A stretch of DNA of 64,000 bases from Saxidomus purpurata (taxonomy: Eukaryota; Mollusca; Bivalvia; Venerida; Veneridae): the NCBI GenBank assembly GCA_022818135.1, contig JAFMSR010000017.1:17527813-17591812 (forward strand), given 5' to 3'. Numbering within the stretch: position 1 is the first letter of the stretch; each line of letters begins with the position of its first letter. Of this stretch, positions 49,301-58,290 are shown piece by piece. The translations under genes and the position numbers were made by a program. The notes under the pieces are model-generated. The model was not told where the DNA came from, ran no database searches, and saw nothing but the letters and a program-made list of their open reading frames with translations.

Positions 49301-52300
49301 ACTTGGTAGAGGTCCAATAGCCAATGCTACATGCCAAATATCTAAGCTCTAGGCCTTGTGGTTTCAAAGAAGATTTTTAAAGTTTTTACTATATAAGCCT
49401 ATGTAAAACTAAGTGACCCCCGTGCAGGGTCAATTTTGATCCGAGGGTCATAATTTGAACAATCTTGGTAGAGGTCCACTAGCCAATGCTACCTGCCAAA
49501 TATCTAAGCTCTAGGTGATGTGGTTTCAGAGAAGAAGATTTTTAAAGGTCCACTACTAAGCGAAAATTAAGTGACACTTATTTCAATGGCAAGTACATTA
49601 CCTTATGCAAGACACTGAATAATGAAGATTGGCAGGTTAAAATTTACAGAAAGTGTTTTGAACACGGAGAAAAGTATGTGTATTATGTTGAAATCTCAGT
49701 GAATCGACAAAATGACCACCCAGGTCTTTTTAACTTTCTTCATAATGCATAGAAAAATAATTGTACATGTACTGTGATTTACTTAGAATTTCTACATACC
49801 AACTTTCATTTTTTATTAAAAATAACTGATTTCTGTGTTTTTTAAAGTATATTTGAATTTTCGCTTTCCTTAGTATTGGACCTTTAAAGTTTTTCCTACA
49901 TAAGCCTATGTAAAACTAAGTGACCCCCCCCGTGCGGGGTCAATTTTGATCCGGGGCTCATAATTTGAACAATCTTGGTAGAGGTCCACTAGACAATGCT
50001 ACATGCCAAATATCTAAGCTCTAGGCCTTGTGGTTTCAGAGAAGAAGATTTTTAAAGTTTTCCTATATATTCCTATGCAAAACTAAGTGACCACCCCTGC
50101 GCGGTCAATTTTGATCCGGAGGTCATAATTTGAACACTCTTGGTAGAGGTCCACTAGACAATGCTACATGCCAAATATATTAGCTCTAGGCCTTGTGGTT
50201 TCAGAGAAGATTTTTAAAGTTTTTCGTATATATGCCTATGCAAAAACTAAGTGCCCACCCACGCAGGGTCAATTTTGACCCGGGGTCATAATTTGAACAA
50301 TCTTGGTAGAGGTCCACTAGACAATGCTACATGCCAAATATCTAAGCTCTAGGCCTTGTGGTTTCAGAGAAGAAGATTTTTAAAGTTTTTCCTATTTGTT
50401 GCCATAGCAACCAGAGTTCTGCATGGAATGGAATTCTTTGAACAATTTTGGTAGAGCTTCATGCAAGGAACATTCCTGCATAGTTTTATCAACATTGGCC
50501 TAGAGGTTTCAGAGGAGATGTCATTTGAATCAAAACGTTGACGGACGACGGACGATCATCGATCAGAAAAGCTAACCCTGGCGTAGCCAGGTGAGCTAAA
50601 AACAAAGAAATAACAAACTTAATGCAAACGTTTTTTCTCATTTATTTGCAAAAATATGTTATTACATAAAAACAGTATAGTCATATAATGACCTTTAATA
50701 AAGGTGATTATAAATAAACAAGTGTTTACAATATAGAAAACAAGTATACTACAATAAACATATAGCATAGTTTAGAAATGAGGGAGAACAGTGTATCACT
50801 ATTTTGTAAACACTCTAGAAAACAAAGTTATTTTCTTTTTCTTCCAAATTCTTAGAGCAGGTTAGGTGAGCTCATCTGATACAGGAGCCCATGAATGGAA
50901 CAATTTAATCTCCGAGTTCCAACAAATGGTTCAGCCTTCACTAAGTCTTGTCTACACTTTCTGTATTAATTTAAACAAGCAGTCTTTTCTTCTGACTTTA
51001 GATTTTCTGTAGACCATTGTACAGACACATTATTCAAACACTTCAATGCACAGTTCTTAAGATGTAAATACTGAAGACAATGACTTGAATTATGATGCAA
51101 TCCACATTTCATAATTTCAAAACTTTTATAAATGCATAAATTCAACTTCTGAAACCAGTTATTCAAACAAATATATTCAATAGGTCCTTCAAAGTTTTTC
51201 ACCATAAAAGTCTATGTAAATCAAGTGAAGTCCTGTTTAGGGTCAATTTTTACCATAAGGACTTTGTGACCTTGTTTTTGACCCTACATGACCCAGATTT
51301 AAATTTGACCTACAGTTTATCAAAACAAACTTTGTGAATAATTTTCAAGACATAAATTTCTAAAGGTATTAAAATGTGATTTTTAAGTGTTCACATGGTT
51401 TCTCCATTATTTGACCTTGTGACCTAGATTTTTTACCCAACATGACCCAGTTTTGAACTTGGCTTACAGACAATCAAGACAAACATTTTTAACAACTTTC
51501 ATGCTGATCACAGGTCAAATGTGGCCTTTAGAGTGTTCACAAAGCTTTTCTATTACTTGACCTGGTGACTTAGTTTTTAACCCCATAGATATGTGACCCA
51601 GTGTAGTGTCAAACTTGACCTAAAGATCATCATGACAAACTTTCAGACCCATTTTCATGATGACTGGACCTAATGACCTATTTTTTGACCCTATGTAACC
51701 AAGTTTCGAAACTGACTTTAAAATTCATCAAGACAAGCATCTAGTGAAAAATTCATGATGACAAAAATGTTCACAAGCCTTTTCTGATATGACCAGGTCA
51801 TCTAGTTTTTGACCCCATGTGACCCAATTTAAAACTTGACCTAGAAGCTCATCAATACATTCTGACAAGATAATTGGGTATAAAATGTGGCTAATAGAAT
51901 ATTCACATATTTTTTCTATGATCTGATGTTAGCCTAGTTTTTGACCCCACCTGACCTAGTTAAGAATTTGACCTTAGTCCATCACTAAACACATTCTGAC
52001 TTCTTTTCAAGATAAGTTGGTACAAAATGTGGCTTCTAAAGTATTCACTAGTTTGTCTTAAGTTTTTTACCAGGTGACCTAGTTTCTCACCCCATGTGAC
52101 CCAGTTTCATACTTTGCCTACATATTATCAAGACAATCATGATGATTGGACTTAAAATATGGCCTTTAGAATGTTCACAAGTGTAGACAGACACAGAACA
52201 GAGGACAGACAGATTGCTGGACATTTGGCAATCACAAAAGCTCACCTTTAAAAGTTTAAGCACTTTGTGCTCAGGAGAGCCAACATAAAGCATACTGGAT

Positions 52301-55300
52301 TGATAATCCTTCTTGTCTCAACTCTGTAATTTCTTTTAGGTTCTTAATTCAGATTTGAGAGAAGACTTTACAGTTTTCTTGACGGAAGGCTTACCATTTT
52401 CTTAACTCCTTAACCAGTTTTGGAACTTTGTATCAAATGGATGGTTATCTAAGATTCTGATTTTGGCATAATTTTCTTAAATCCTGCCACCTAGCTTTTT
52501 TACCCGCAATATATTTAAACCTTTAAATTTATTAAAACAAATGAATTAATATTGTCATATTACCATTAGAAATAGCTTTCTTTGGACTAAAGTCCATCCA
52601 GAAGAATTCAACTGAATTCAAAAATCCACTGGTAAAAGTTTGCTTTTTGCTCTTCTAATATGTTCCTGTAAAGAATGGCTCAAATACTCCATCCTCTAGG
52701 GCACGGCTGTCTATGTAACTTCACAACTGGAATTCTGCTGTACCTCTAACTTCACAGCTGGAACTTGGCTGTACCTGTAACTTCACAACTGGAAATCTGC
52801 TGTACCTGTAACTTCACAACTGGAAATTGGCTATACCTGTAACTTCACAATTGGAAATCTGCTGTACCTGTAACTTCACAACTGGAAATTGGCTATACCT
52901 GTAACTTCACAACTGGAAATTGGCTGTACCTGTAACTTCACAACTGGAAATCTGCTGTACCTGTAACTTCACAACTGGAAACTGACTAGTACCTATAACA
53001 TCACAACTGGAACTCAGCTGTATCTTTTACATAAAAGCTGGAAATCGATTTTCCCTATAAATTCGAAGCTGGAACCCTGGCAGTGCCAATACCTGCACTG
53101 AGGAAAAATCTAGCACATTCTTGCTAAAACAATCCTAACAGTTCAACTTCAGTTTTGATCACTAAGCAGCAATTCCTGCTCTTATTACAGTCCCTTTACA
53201 AATAAAGATTATTGACACAGGAATATAAAACGATGAATTACTAAATTACAAACTGAGTGACTCAAAAGAGAGAAAGACAAAAACATAAAATCTTACTGTT
53301 TATTCATATGTGAACATCCAACATGCCCAAGGTGTGTTCAATCCAGCAATATTTATATGCATTAGAATATATAATTATGTCATATGTCAGCCATGCAAAT
53401 CAACTGCATGATCATTTGGTCCCGTGATTCTTGAATAAACTTTACACGGAACAAAGATGAGTGTTCCATAGACATAATTACCATCTTTTAAAACATCTGT
53501 CAAACTATTACACAGAATGTCAATTGTATACAGTAAATAGTTCACCCAACCATCTACTGACTTTCAAAGGACATGAAATCTTATACAGATAAATTAGAGA
53601 CAACTCTTGAATTTTCAGTTTGAGTTTTGTTTGGCCAACAGTGATACACTTCTTTGCATAGATCTGGACTGTGCTTTAAACGTCTATGCTTAAGTCAGTT
53701 TCTAGTCTAATCACTATGGTTTCTATACTATTTCATTTCAGCTGGAGTAAGACAATCACAAAGAAGTTACATGTACTTTAAACATGTTAAATGAAAACCG
53801 CCTCTTGGCCAATATTGGGTACCCATAATACATACATGTGTTCTCAATTTCATAAAATTTAAACAGATGCAAGATGTGTAATGCTTCAACTAAATAAGTG
53901 TATTAATTAACAGTAAACAGTAAACAATTAAATATGAGGCTGCAGGATTATGAGCATTTGAAGAAACCTTTAAGTTTAACAGAGTCTGAAACGATCACTT
54001 TTCTTACAGAAGAAAACATTTGGTCCTCTAATAAAGAGAGGTTTCATGTAACTAGGTTGGTCAGTTTAAACGCTGTTAATATAATATGACAGACATGTAA
54101 TGACAGGGTGTCTACGTTAAAACTGAACAAAACAAAGATGACAGCCATACAGCCCCTATATCGCTTATCGGAGTGTTAACATGTAATGCTCTATAACAAT
54201 GTTTTAGCCATTGACCTAGTTTTGACTCGATGCCAGTGCCAAAATTGATGCCAAAATTCACTACTAAAATGTTAAATTGGCTCAAAGAAAATTGAATTTG
54301 CTACACCCTGTAACTATGAAATGTGTTTTGTATGCTACACAAATAGCACATGAAGGAAACAGCTCACAGAAAACACATTCTGGGAAGATGAAGATGTCAC
54401 TTACATTGTACTTCACTTAAATCAGGCATGCTATAATCCTGCAGTCTTCTACAGAACGCTAACAATTGAAAACAAGTGCTCTTTCTTTTGACCATATATA
54501 ATTATATATGTAATCAAAGATAAAAAAATGGCATATAAATTTGTAGTATCAAATGCTGATACTTTGCCCTTCAACAACAAACTCTTAACTCTTCAAGCTA
54601 CTGGTCTAAGATTCACCATGTCTCTATGCACCTATAAAAGATTTAAACACTATTACAGTGTTGTTTGGGTCACCAGTGAGTTAAATCAATGTTACAGCAT
54701 AGAGTATAGTACCAACAACTGGCAGTATCAGGAGCCACAATATTATAACCCATAAACATAACCACATTGACATGTACCAGGTTTAAATAACAAGCATACC
54801 CGAGACATAGATCTACCACTTACCTGCAGTGCTAATGCTAGCCTTGTACTGTCCAGCAGCATTCTCAAATGATGTCTTGAAAGAACTGGAAGCCCTGAAC
54901 TACTTATCAACTGATCAACTCGAATAAAGACCAGCTCTATTATAAATGCCCCAGACATTTTAGAAGTTGAGATTGTCTCACAATCTTTGGAGTATCAGTA
55001 AGACTGGACTTTTTCCCACTAACCAATTTTTGCAAATTTATCAGTAATCAGATATAAAACTCAAAAATATATTGAACAGTGTTCCCACTCAGTATTTTTT
55101 TCAAGGGTATACTTACCCCCTGGACACAAAAAGAAGGGGTAAATCTCAATTTTTGGGGGTATGAAAATTATATGATAGACAAGCGGCGACCATTTAAAAT
55201 TTTTACAACTCGTGGCAACCACTTGTTATGAAACCGTTTCGGGTACCTTTTCCGACTTTTAACACTACTCGTAGTTGTTTCAGTACTTATGGATGGTAAC

Positions 55301-57574
55301 TCTTCACTTTGTTGTTGGGCATCATTAATTTTATTCCCCGTGAAGCAACACACAATGCTTTGTCTGCCACATTTTTGCAGACAAAGCCCGGATCATTAGA
55401 TTGGTCACACTTTTAAAGTGCCAATATTAATTCCCAGAGCATTCGAATATCAAACCCGTCTACATTTCGTGACATCAACAGTAAATCACCAGCAGTTATG
55501 CCGATCGATTGGCAGAGAAAGTAGAATTTCCATGATCTATTTTTAGAACATACTGGGGGATTCCAGCTGAACCTATTCGTCCTCGGCATTTTCGTATGCG
55601 CGCGACGTGGTGAGAATTATTTGCACAATATTTTTTTTTTTTTGCGTGATTTACATAATAATTCACGAGAGTGGGAACACTGTTGTAACTTTGTTTTATA
55701 CTTAAATTTATTTCTGGAAGTCGGGAAATTAAATCTTCTGAATAAGACAGGTAGTGTTGAAGCACCTGTTTCTGAATTAATGTCAAAGTTCACTTGGTTC
55801 CTGCAAAAAGACTATATTTGCAAAGCATACAATATTTCAGTACTAAAGCAATTTATAATATGTATGGCCTCTCATTACAAAAGCTTTGTAAAGGACCAAA
55901 CTGTATTATGACACTTTGCTAGAGACATGGTGATAAGAGCACTGTTTCCTTGTTAGCATTCTGATGACCATCTTCAGTATTTTTAAAACACAGTGAAAGA
56001 ACTAGATGGTACTATCGAATCTTTACAACCACAGAAAGCACTACAATGTACAAGTACAAAGAGCCATTCACTTAAACCTCATACATTAGACAATCTGTCT
56101 ATATAGGAAGAACCTTCAGAACCTATATTGTCTAGACAAATTTAATATCATGTCAAAAGCGGAGCCAAAATATCAAAAGAAAAACGCGAGATAAACACAA
56201 CAACTTATTGTAGCTGATCCCTTAAGCTATAAGCCTTCACTCACTATGCACTGACTGGAAATTAGTGAGTACATCACTACATGTATGCCTGTACTTTATA
56301 AATTTGTCTTTTGTCTCCGTCCCTATTAAAGTCTTATTTCACCATTAAATCCATAGAGAATCTTAAACATTCATCAAATTTCAAATTTACCAATGCTGAC
56401 TTTTTTGTCCAAAGGCCAGACAGGTCGGCTTTAATACCAAGAGCAGACCAAAAAATATCCAAATGTTGACATAATATCCCTTCCTTAGAAGTATGAATTA
56501 AAACTTTTAACCTTTTCAATAAAGACTGAAATATTTTATGTAATGGCAGTCTTGTAAATTTTCATTAAGCTTACTACAATGGCAATCAAGGCATCAACTC
56601 TCACAATAATGACAACACTACATTGCTCCTGTAATACACTTCATGCTTGGTATTGTGGTTGGATGAAAGACCTAACTTTACCATCGAAAATTTTCACAGT
56701 TCAAAAACACTGACAAGATGGTCTACATAAATATAGAGAAAATAACACTTACTGTATCCTTGAGCTTCCATATCACCCTGGCTACCAGTAGCACCTGTTG
56801 GGTCAAAATTCATTCCCATAGAAACATTAGGGTCCCAGTTATCCTGGGGCATAGGAGGTCTACCGGGCTCTACGCCCGTAATTTCTAACTCCATCTCATT
56901 TTCAGTTAAAGCCTCCAATTTAACACTAACATTTGGATCTATTTCACTTGTTTCTGAAGTTTGTGGTTGATTACTTTCTGAGATCAAATTTGATAAGTCT
57001 GAGTCTAATCCAAGAGCTTCAGAAGGTGGTTCATTTGGAATGGTAGAACTGGAAGATTCTGATTTAGCATCATCGTCTTTGTCACCTGACTCTGATTTAA
57101 CACTAGGTGGAGCATTAGATGGATGAGATGGAGATTGGCTAGTACTAGCAGGTTTATCCTGATTCACTGTGTCACTTTCACTATGATTAGAACCTTCGTT
57201 GTCTTCGTCTGGTTCTATTTTTATCACTTGCCCATCAATTTTGTTACCCATTGGTGATTTGACAGATGTCTGACTCGGCCCAGCTGTTGCACTTTTACCA
57301 TGTTCAAAATTTAATGATGTTCTCTTCATTCTTGGTCTAGCCATTGGATAAGGTTCATGTCTTACACCTGGCGATCTTATGTGAGCACCAGGTGATGCAC
57401 GTGTTAAAGCTATTGGATGTAAAGGACTTTGAGCCCTAGGAGAGGCAAACCTTGGCGATCTGACACCATACGGACCATGAGGTCCCCCAAATCTTCCAGG
57501 ACTTGTCTGCATGCTCTGCTGCAAAGCTTCTGCTTCTTTGCGTTCTTTCTCTTCTTGTTTCTTTCTGTGATGCT
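29027..57574 (-). CDS. lola-type zinc-finger gene: shared exon plus eight alternative C2H2 terminal exons (5' part outside window)
   Basis: One shared exon (57574-56753) ends in a phase-1 donor (GGATACA|GTAAGT). Downstream are eight exons, each with an acceptor giving phase 1, two C2H2 fingers and its own stop: 47744-47422, 46097-45574, 44943-44522, 40735-40332, 36299-35935, 33830-33598, 32729-32431, 29268-29027. Any one of them can follow the shared exon in frame, so they look like mutually exclusive terminal exons, as in insect lola, tramtrack or mod(mdg4) genes. The products would be nuclear DNA-binding transcription factors with a common N-terminal part. A BTB domain is expected upstream but lies beyond 64000 if present, so BTB-ZF identity is inference. 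AATAAA signals follow several terminal exons. Confidence 0.88.
29643..31096. mobile_element. TIR element, 1454 bp, TA target duplication, non-autonomous
   Basis: Ends 'cagtacacgcaaggtgtttt' + 'ttccaa' and its inverse 'ttggaaaaaacaccttgcgt' + 'gtactg', about 26 bp perfect, extended by 'tgtcaccca/tgggtgaca'. TA flanks both ends (29641-29642 and 31097-31098). Subterminal regions are GC-rich with repeated 'tcaccgcga' motifs; the middle is AT-rich with no transposase. The TA duplication suggests mobilisation by a TA-targeting transposase. It sits between ZF7 and ZF8. Confidence 0.88.
31097..32430. other. Intronic DNA between ZF7 and ZF8
   Basis: AT-rich. It contains the dispersed repeat copy at 32111-32235 that matches 8570-8640. 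No exon seen. Confidence 0.6.
32431..32729 (-). CDS. Alternative terminal exon ZF7 (two C2H2 fingers)
   Basis: Acceptor tttcattttgcag|GTGAACTC, phase 1 (AGT). 98 codons plus stop. Ser/Pro-rich lead, then finger 1 CQFENC...HVKIH, linker TGEKPF, finger 2 CRFCDY...HELRRH. Helix residues: finger 1 S,H,K,R; finger 2 R,D,S,G. Finger 1 is close to ZF1's (CQFENC and RHVKIH shared). Confidence 0.9.
33598..33830 (-). CDS. Alternative terminal exon ZF6 (two C2H2 fingers)
   Basis: Acceptor gtttatttacag|CAAATTGG, phase 1 (ACA). 76 codons plus stop, short lead. Finger 1 CVYCKK...HARSH with C-x2-C spacing (others except ZF8 have C-x4-C), linker TGEKPF, finger 2 CRFCEF...HELKKH. Helix residues: finger 1 S,A,H,R; finger 2 R,D,N,G. 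The stop codon TAA lies inside an AATAAA signal (33602-33597). Confidence 0.9.
34344..34391. repeat. (TA)n microsatellite
   Basis: About 24 uninterrupted AT dinucleotides in the intron between ZF5 and ZF6. Confidence 0.98.
35385..35570. repeat. Direct repeat pair, ~55 bp
   Basis: 'aatttggccaattttggata' + 'attcaagggc' followed by 'tccaaaag.gcctag' occurs at 35394-35450 and again at 35513-35565. Confidence 0.75.
35935..36299 (-). CDS. Alternative terminal exon ZF5 (two C2H2 fingers)
   Basis: Acceptor tttgatttcag|GATCAAG, phase 1 (AGA). 120 codons plus stop. Lead rich in Gly/Ser/Gln, then finger 1 CNFENC...HLLTH, linker TGEKPF, finger 2 CRFCDY...HEFSKH. Helix residues: finger 1 A,Q,K,R; finger 2 R,D,Q,V. 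AATAAA (minus) at 35860-35855, 75 nt after the stop. The open frame extends upstream of the acceptor to 36414 but that part is intron. Confidence 0.9.
36905..38645. repeat. 34-bp minisatellite, ~50 copies
   Basis: Unit 'ggggcactgattttccctta' + 'tatcatctattact'. The central part is very regular; the left end (36905-37130) is diverged ('ggcactggttctc'). It fills most of the intron between ZF4 and ZF5. Confidence 0.97.
38702..38830 (+). repeat. tRNA-derived SINE-like sequence
   Basis: A box 'tggtctagtggttcagg' and B box 'ggttcaaatcc' with tRNA spacing, followed by 'cctacctgcctggtgcctgg'. The ends do not pair as an acceptor stem, so I call a SINE and not a tRNA gene. It differs in sequence from the SINEs at 20032 and 27338. 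Confidence 0.65.
40332..40735 (-). CDS. Alternative terminal exon ZF4 (two C2H2 fingers)
   Basis: Acceptor tttttgttgcag|GTTTGAC, phase 1 (AGT). 133 codons plus stop. Gly/Thr-rich lead, then finger 1 CSFGNC...HIKIH, linker TKEKPF, finger 2 CRFCNF...HEITH (x3 spacing, unlike the x4 of most others). Helix residues: finger 1 S,S,M,R; finger 2 R,D,N,V. Just past the stop is a ~38-bp tandem series at 40160-40290 ('tattgatttcacatgtctaa'). Confidence 0.9.
41400..41650. repeat. 28-bp minisatellite, ~9 copies
   Basis: Unit 'aacttatgtctaataggtga' + 'atcagtcg', alternating with a 'gtaaaccagtct' variant. Located in the intron between ZF3 and ZF4. Confidence 0.95.
41905..43893. mobile_element. Composite 'aacaagagctgtcag' element with duplicated 5' and 3' ends
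   Basis: The left end 'acaagagctgtcagtaggac' occurs twice (41905 and 42664, shift 759 bp, almost identical sequence between). The right end, a (GACGCC)n stretch plus 'cccttttcatagaaaagtcg' + 'agctaaaa', occurs twice (about 43575-43667 and 43825-43893). 'gctcgactttt' near the start and 'aaaagtcgagc' at the end are inverted. Internally there are ~115-bp related units ('gtaatgatgtaaacaag', 'gtcatgatggtaaacaag'). No coding potential. Confidence 0.8.
44522..44943 (-). CDS. Alternative terminal exon ZF3 (two C2H2 fingers)
   Basis: Acceptor aatgtatttcag|ATTACC, phase 1 (AAT). 139 codons plus stop. Lead sequence rich in acidic and Thr residues, then finger 1 CKFGNC...HIRTH, linker TGEKPY, finger 2 CQFCDY...HIFNRH. 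Helix residues: finger 1 S,S,N,R; finger 2 R,G,N,Q. The segment before finger 1, 'YCEMSVKEGVQVHVC', fits the motif shared by the array. I start the exon at the acceptor, not at the internal ATG at 44881. Confidence 0.9.
45574..46097 (-). CDS. Alternative terminal exon ZF2 (two C2H2 fingers, longest variant)
   Basis: Acceptor gtaatttcag|ACATG, phase 1 (AAC). 173 codons plus stop, with a long Ser/Gln-rich lead (about 110 residues) before the fingers. Finger 1 CPYKDC...HLKNH, atypical linker DGQKMF, finger 2 CSYCDM...HIYNIH. Helix residues: finger 1 W,Y,T,R; finger 2 R,D,N,V. AATAAA (minus) at 45472-45467. The non-canonical linker suggests weaker coupling of the two fingers. Confidence 0.9.
46098..47421. 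other. Intron between ZF1 and ZF2
   Basis: AT-rich, with a run of 18 C at about 46901-46916. No exon or repeat array seen. Confidence 0.6.
47422..47744 (-). CDS. Alternative terminal exon ZF1 (two C2H2 fingers)
   Basis: Acceptor gtatttcag|ACTTG, phase 1 (split codon AAC). 106 codons plus stop. Finger 1 CQFENC...HVKIH (C-x4-C-x12-H-x3-H), linker TGEKPY, finger 2 CTFCDH...HEIKRH (C-x2-C-x12-H-x4-H). Helix residues (-1,2,3,6): finger 1 S,Q,N,R; finger 2 R,D,H,L. A poly(A) signal AATAAA (minus strand) is at 47341-47336, about 80 nt after the stop. Confidence 0.9.
47745..48960. other. Intronic DNA upstream of ZF1
   Basis: No finger-coding exon, RNA gene or tandem array seen. The lola-type splice would cross this stretch. 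Confidence 0.55.
48966..50600. mobile_element. 'gggccaagatggccc' element with ~120-bp internal units
   Basis: Starts 'caagcgggccaagatggccc' + 'tatatcgctcacct' and ends 'ggcgtagccaggtgagctaa' + 'aaa'; 'gctcacct' and 'aggtgagc' are inverted. Inside are six or more units with 'atgctacatgccaaatatct' and 'ctaggccttgtggtttcaga'. A 'gacggacgacggacgat' stretch precedes the end. This is a very common bivalve repeat type from memory. It is interrupted at 49544-49885. Confidence 0.82.
49544..49885. mobile_element. Nested ~342-bp TIR element
   Basis: Ends 'aaaggtccactactaagcga' + 'aaatt' and its imperfect inverse 'aattttcgctttccttagta' + 'ttggaccttt'. It splits the 'gatttttaaagtttttcc' phrase that is intact in neighbouring units. 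The junction fits a TTAA duplication, or TTTAAA; the A/T run makes it ambiguous. Confidence 0.8.
51190..52295. repeat. Degenerate tandem-unit element ('gacctagtttttgacccca')
   Basis: Diverged ~115-130-bp units with 'tgacctagtttttgacccca' and 'atcatcaagacaaac'. Near the end are 'acagaggacagacagattg' and 'gcaatcacaaaagctcacct'. Layout is the same as 48966-50600 but the sequence family differs. Confidence 0.65.
52705..53030. repeat. 31-bp minisatellite, ~10 copies
   Basis: Unit 'ctgtacctgtaacttcacaa' + 'ctggaaatctg'. Located in the intron between the shared exon and ZF1. Confidence 0.95.
53100..55074. other. Intronic DNA, nothing recognised
   Basis: No exon, RNA gene or repeat array supported. 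A frame at 54958-54826 ends at a good GTAAGT donor but lacks an acceptor and has the wrong phase. Confidence 0.5.
55075..55684. mobile_element. TIR element, ~610 bp
   Basis: Perfect 16-bp inverted ends 'aacagtgttcccactc' and 'gagtgggaacactgtt'. The right ~130 bp recurs in inverted orientation at 63874-64000. No transposase reading frame; no clear target duplication. Confidence 0.82.
55685..56752. other. Intronic DNA 3' of the shared exon
   Basis: AT-rich with no supported exon or repeat. The shared-exon donor is at its right edge. Confidence 0.6.
56753..57574 (-). CDS. Shared (constant) exon: Ser/Pro-rich, acidic linker with SUMO-type motifs
   Basis: An 822-nt exon, acceptor tttgtttgttttag|AGCATCAC, donor GGATACA|GTAAGT, phase 1 at both ends, 273 full codons. 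Residues 1-20 are charged and helix-like (HHRKKQEEKERKEAEALQQS). Residues 30-80 are rich in SP/RSP (VRSPRFASPRAQSP). Residues 79-84 are basic (RPRMKR), a possible nuclear signal. VIKIEPDED (116-124) is a SUMO consensus with an acidic extension, and VKLE (217-220) is a second consensus. The remainder is acidic and Ser-rich, so probably disordered. No zinc finger or BTB fold is present. It lies 9 kb upstream of the first alternative exon. Because its length is divisible by three and both phases are 1, skipping it would keep the frame. Confidence 0.88.
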
Positions 57575-58044
57575 CTAAAACAAACAAAATAAGATTTGTG
57601 AACTGCGCTTAGGTGATAATGTTTGTTCTCTTATAGATCTCTTCTTAGAGCTACAATACTGTTCAAAATGACCACAACATTTATTGTCAAGAAAACATGA
57701 GAAATAGTTGGAAAACTAGAGGTTGTTTTTCACACAAAAAAAACCATGTCTCCCACCACTTAACATTGTAGGATAGACAGGTATATGTGTCAAGAATCAC
57801 AAATAATACGAAATACAAGTTATTTTCATTTTTTTTTCAGTGGTTTATCGAAATATAATTAAGAATGGATTACATTTTGTATATCCTGATAAACTCACTT
57901 TTCACTCAGTAAATTTTTTTGGGCCTTAAATTAAAAAAAAAACAGTTTGGCCTTTAAAAAAGAACCAAAAAAAACAAAAACATTTTGGCCTAAAAATGTT
58001 TTTTTTAATCTGGGCTTTAATCTTTAATAAAAAATTTTTTGGCC

Positions 58045-58290
58045 TTAAAATAAAACAAGAGGGCCAAGATGGCCCTTTATCGCTCAACTGGCTACCACTA
58101 GCTATAATACAAGGTCAACAATGGTGTTGCAGAAAGAGTAAAAATTGACCCGTGGTCCCGATTTGAACAACCTACATAGCAGTCCACTACACAATGCTTC
58201 ATTTCAAATAACCTTGTGTTTATACAAGAAGATTTTCAAAGATTTCCCTATAATTCAGTCTATGGGAACCAAGTGACCCCCCCCCCCCCC
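58045..58290. mobile_element. 5' fragment of the 'gggccaagatggccc' element family
   Basis: 'aacaagagggccaagatggc' + 'cctttatcgctcaa' matches the left end at 48966. One diverged internal unit follows, ending in a C run at 58267-58281. Confidence 0.75.

Noticed and set aside
54826..54958. Additional minus-strand exon ending in CAG|GTAAGT
   Set aside because: No acceptor or promoter evidence, phase 0 would not fit the phase-1 acceptors, and the peptide is not recognisable.
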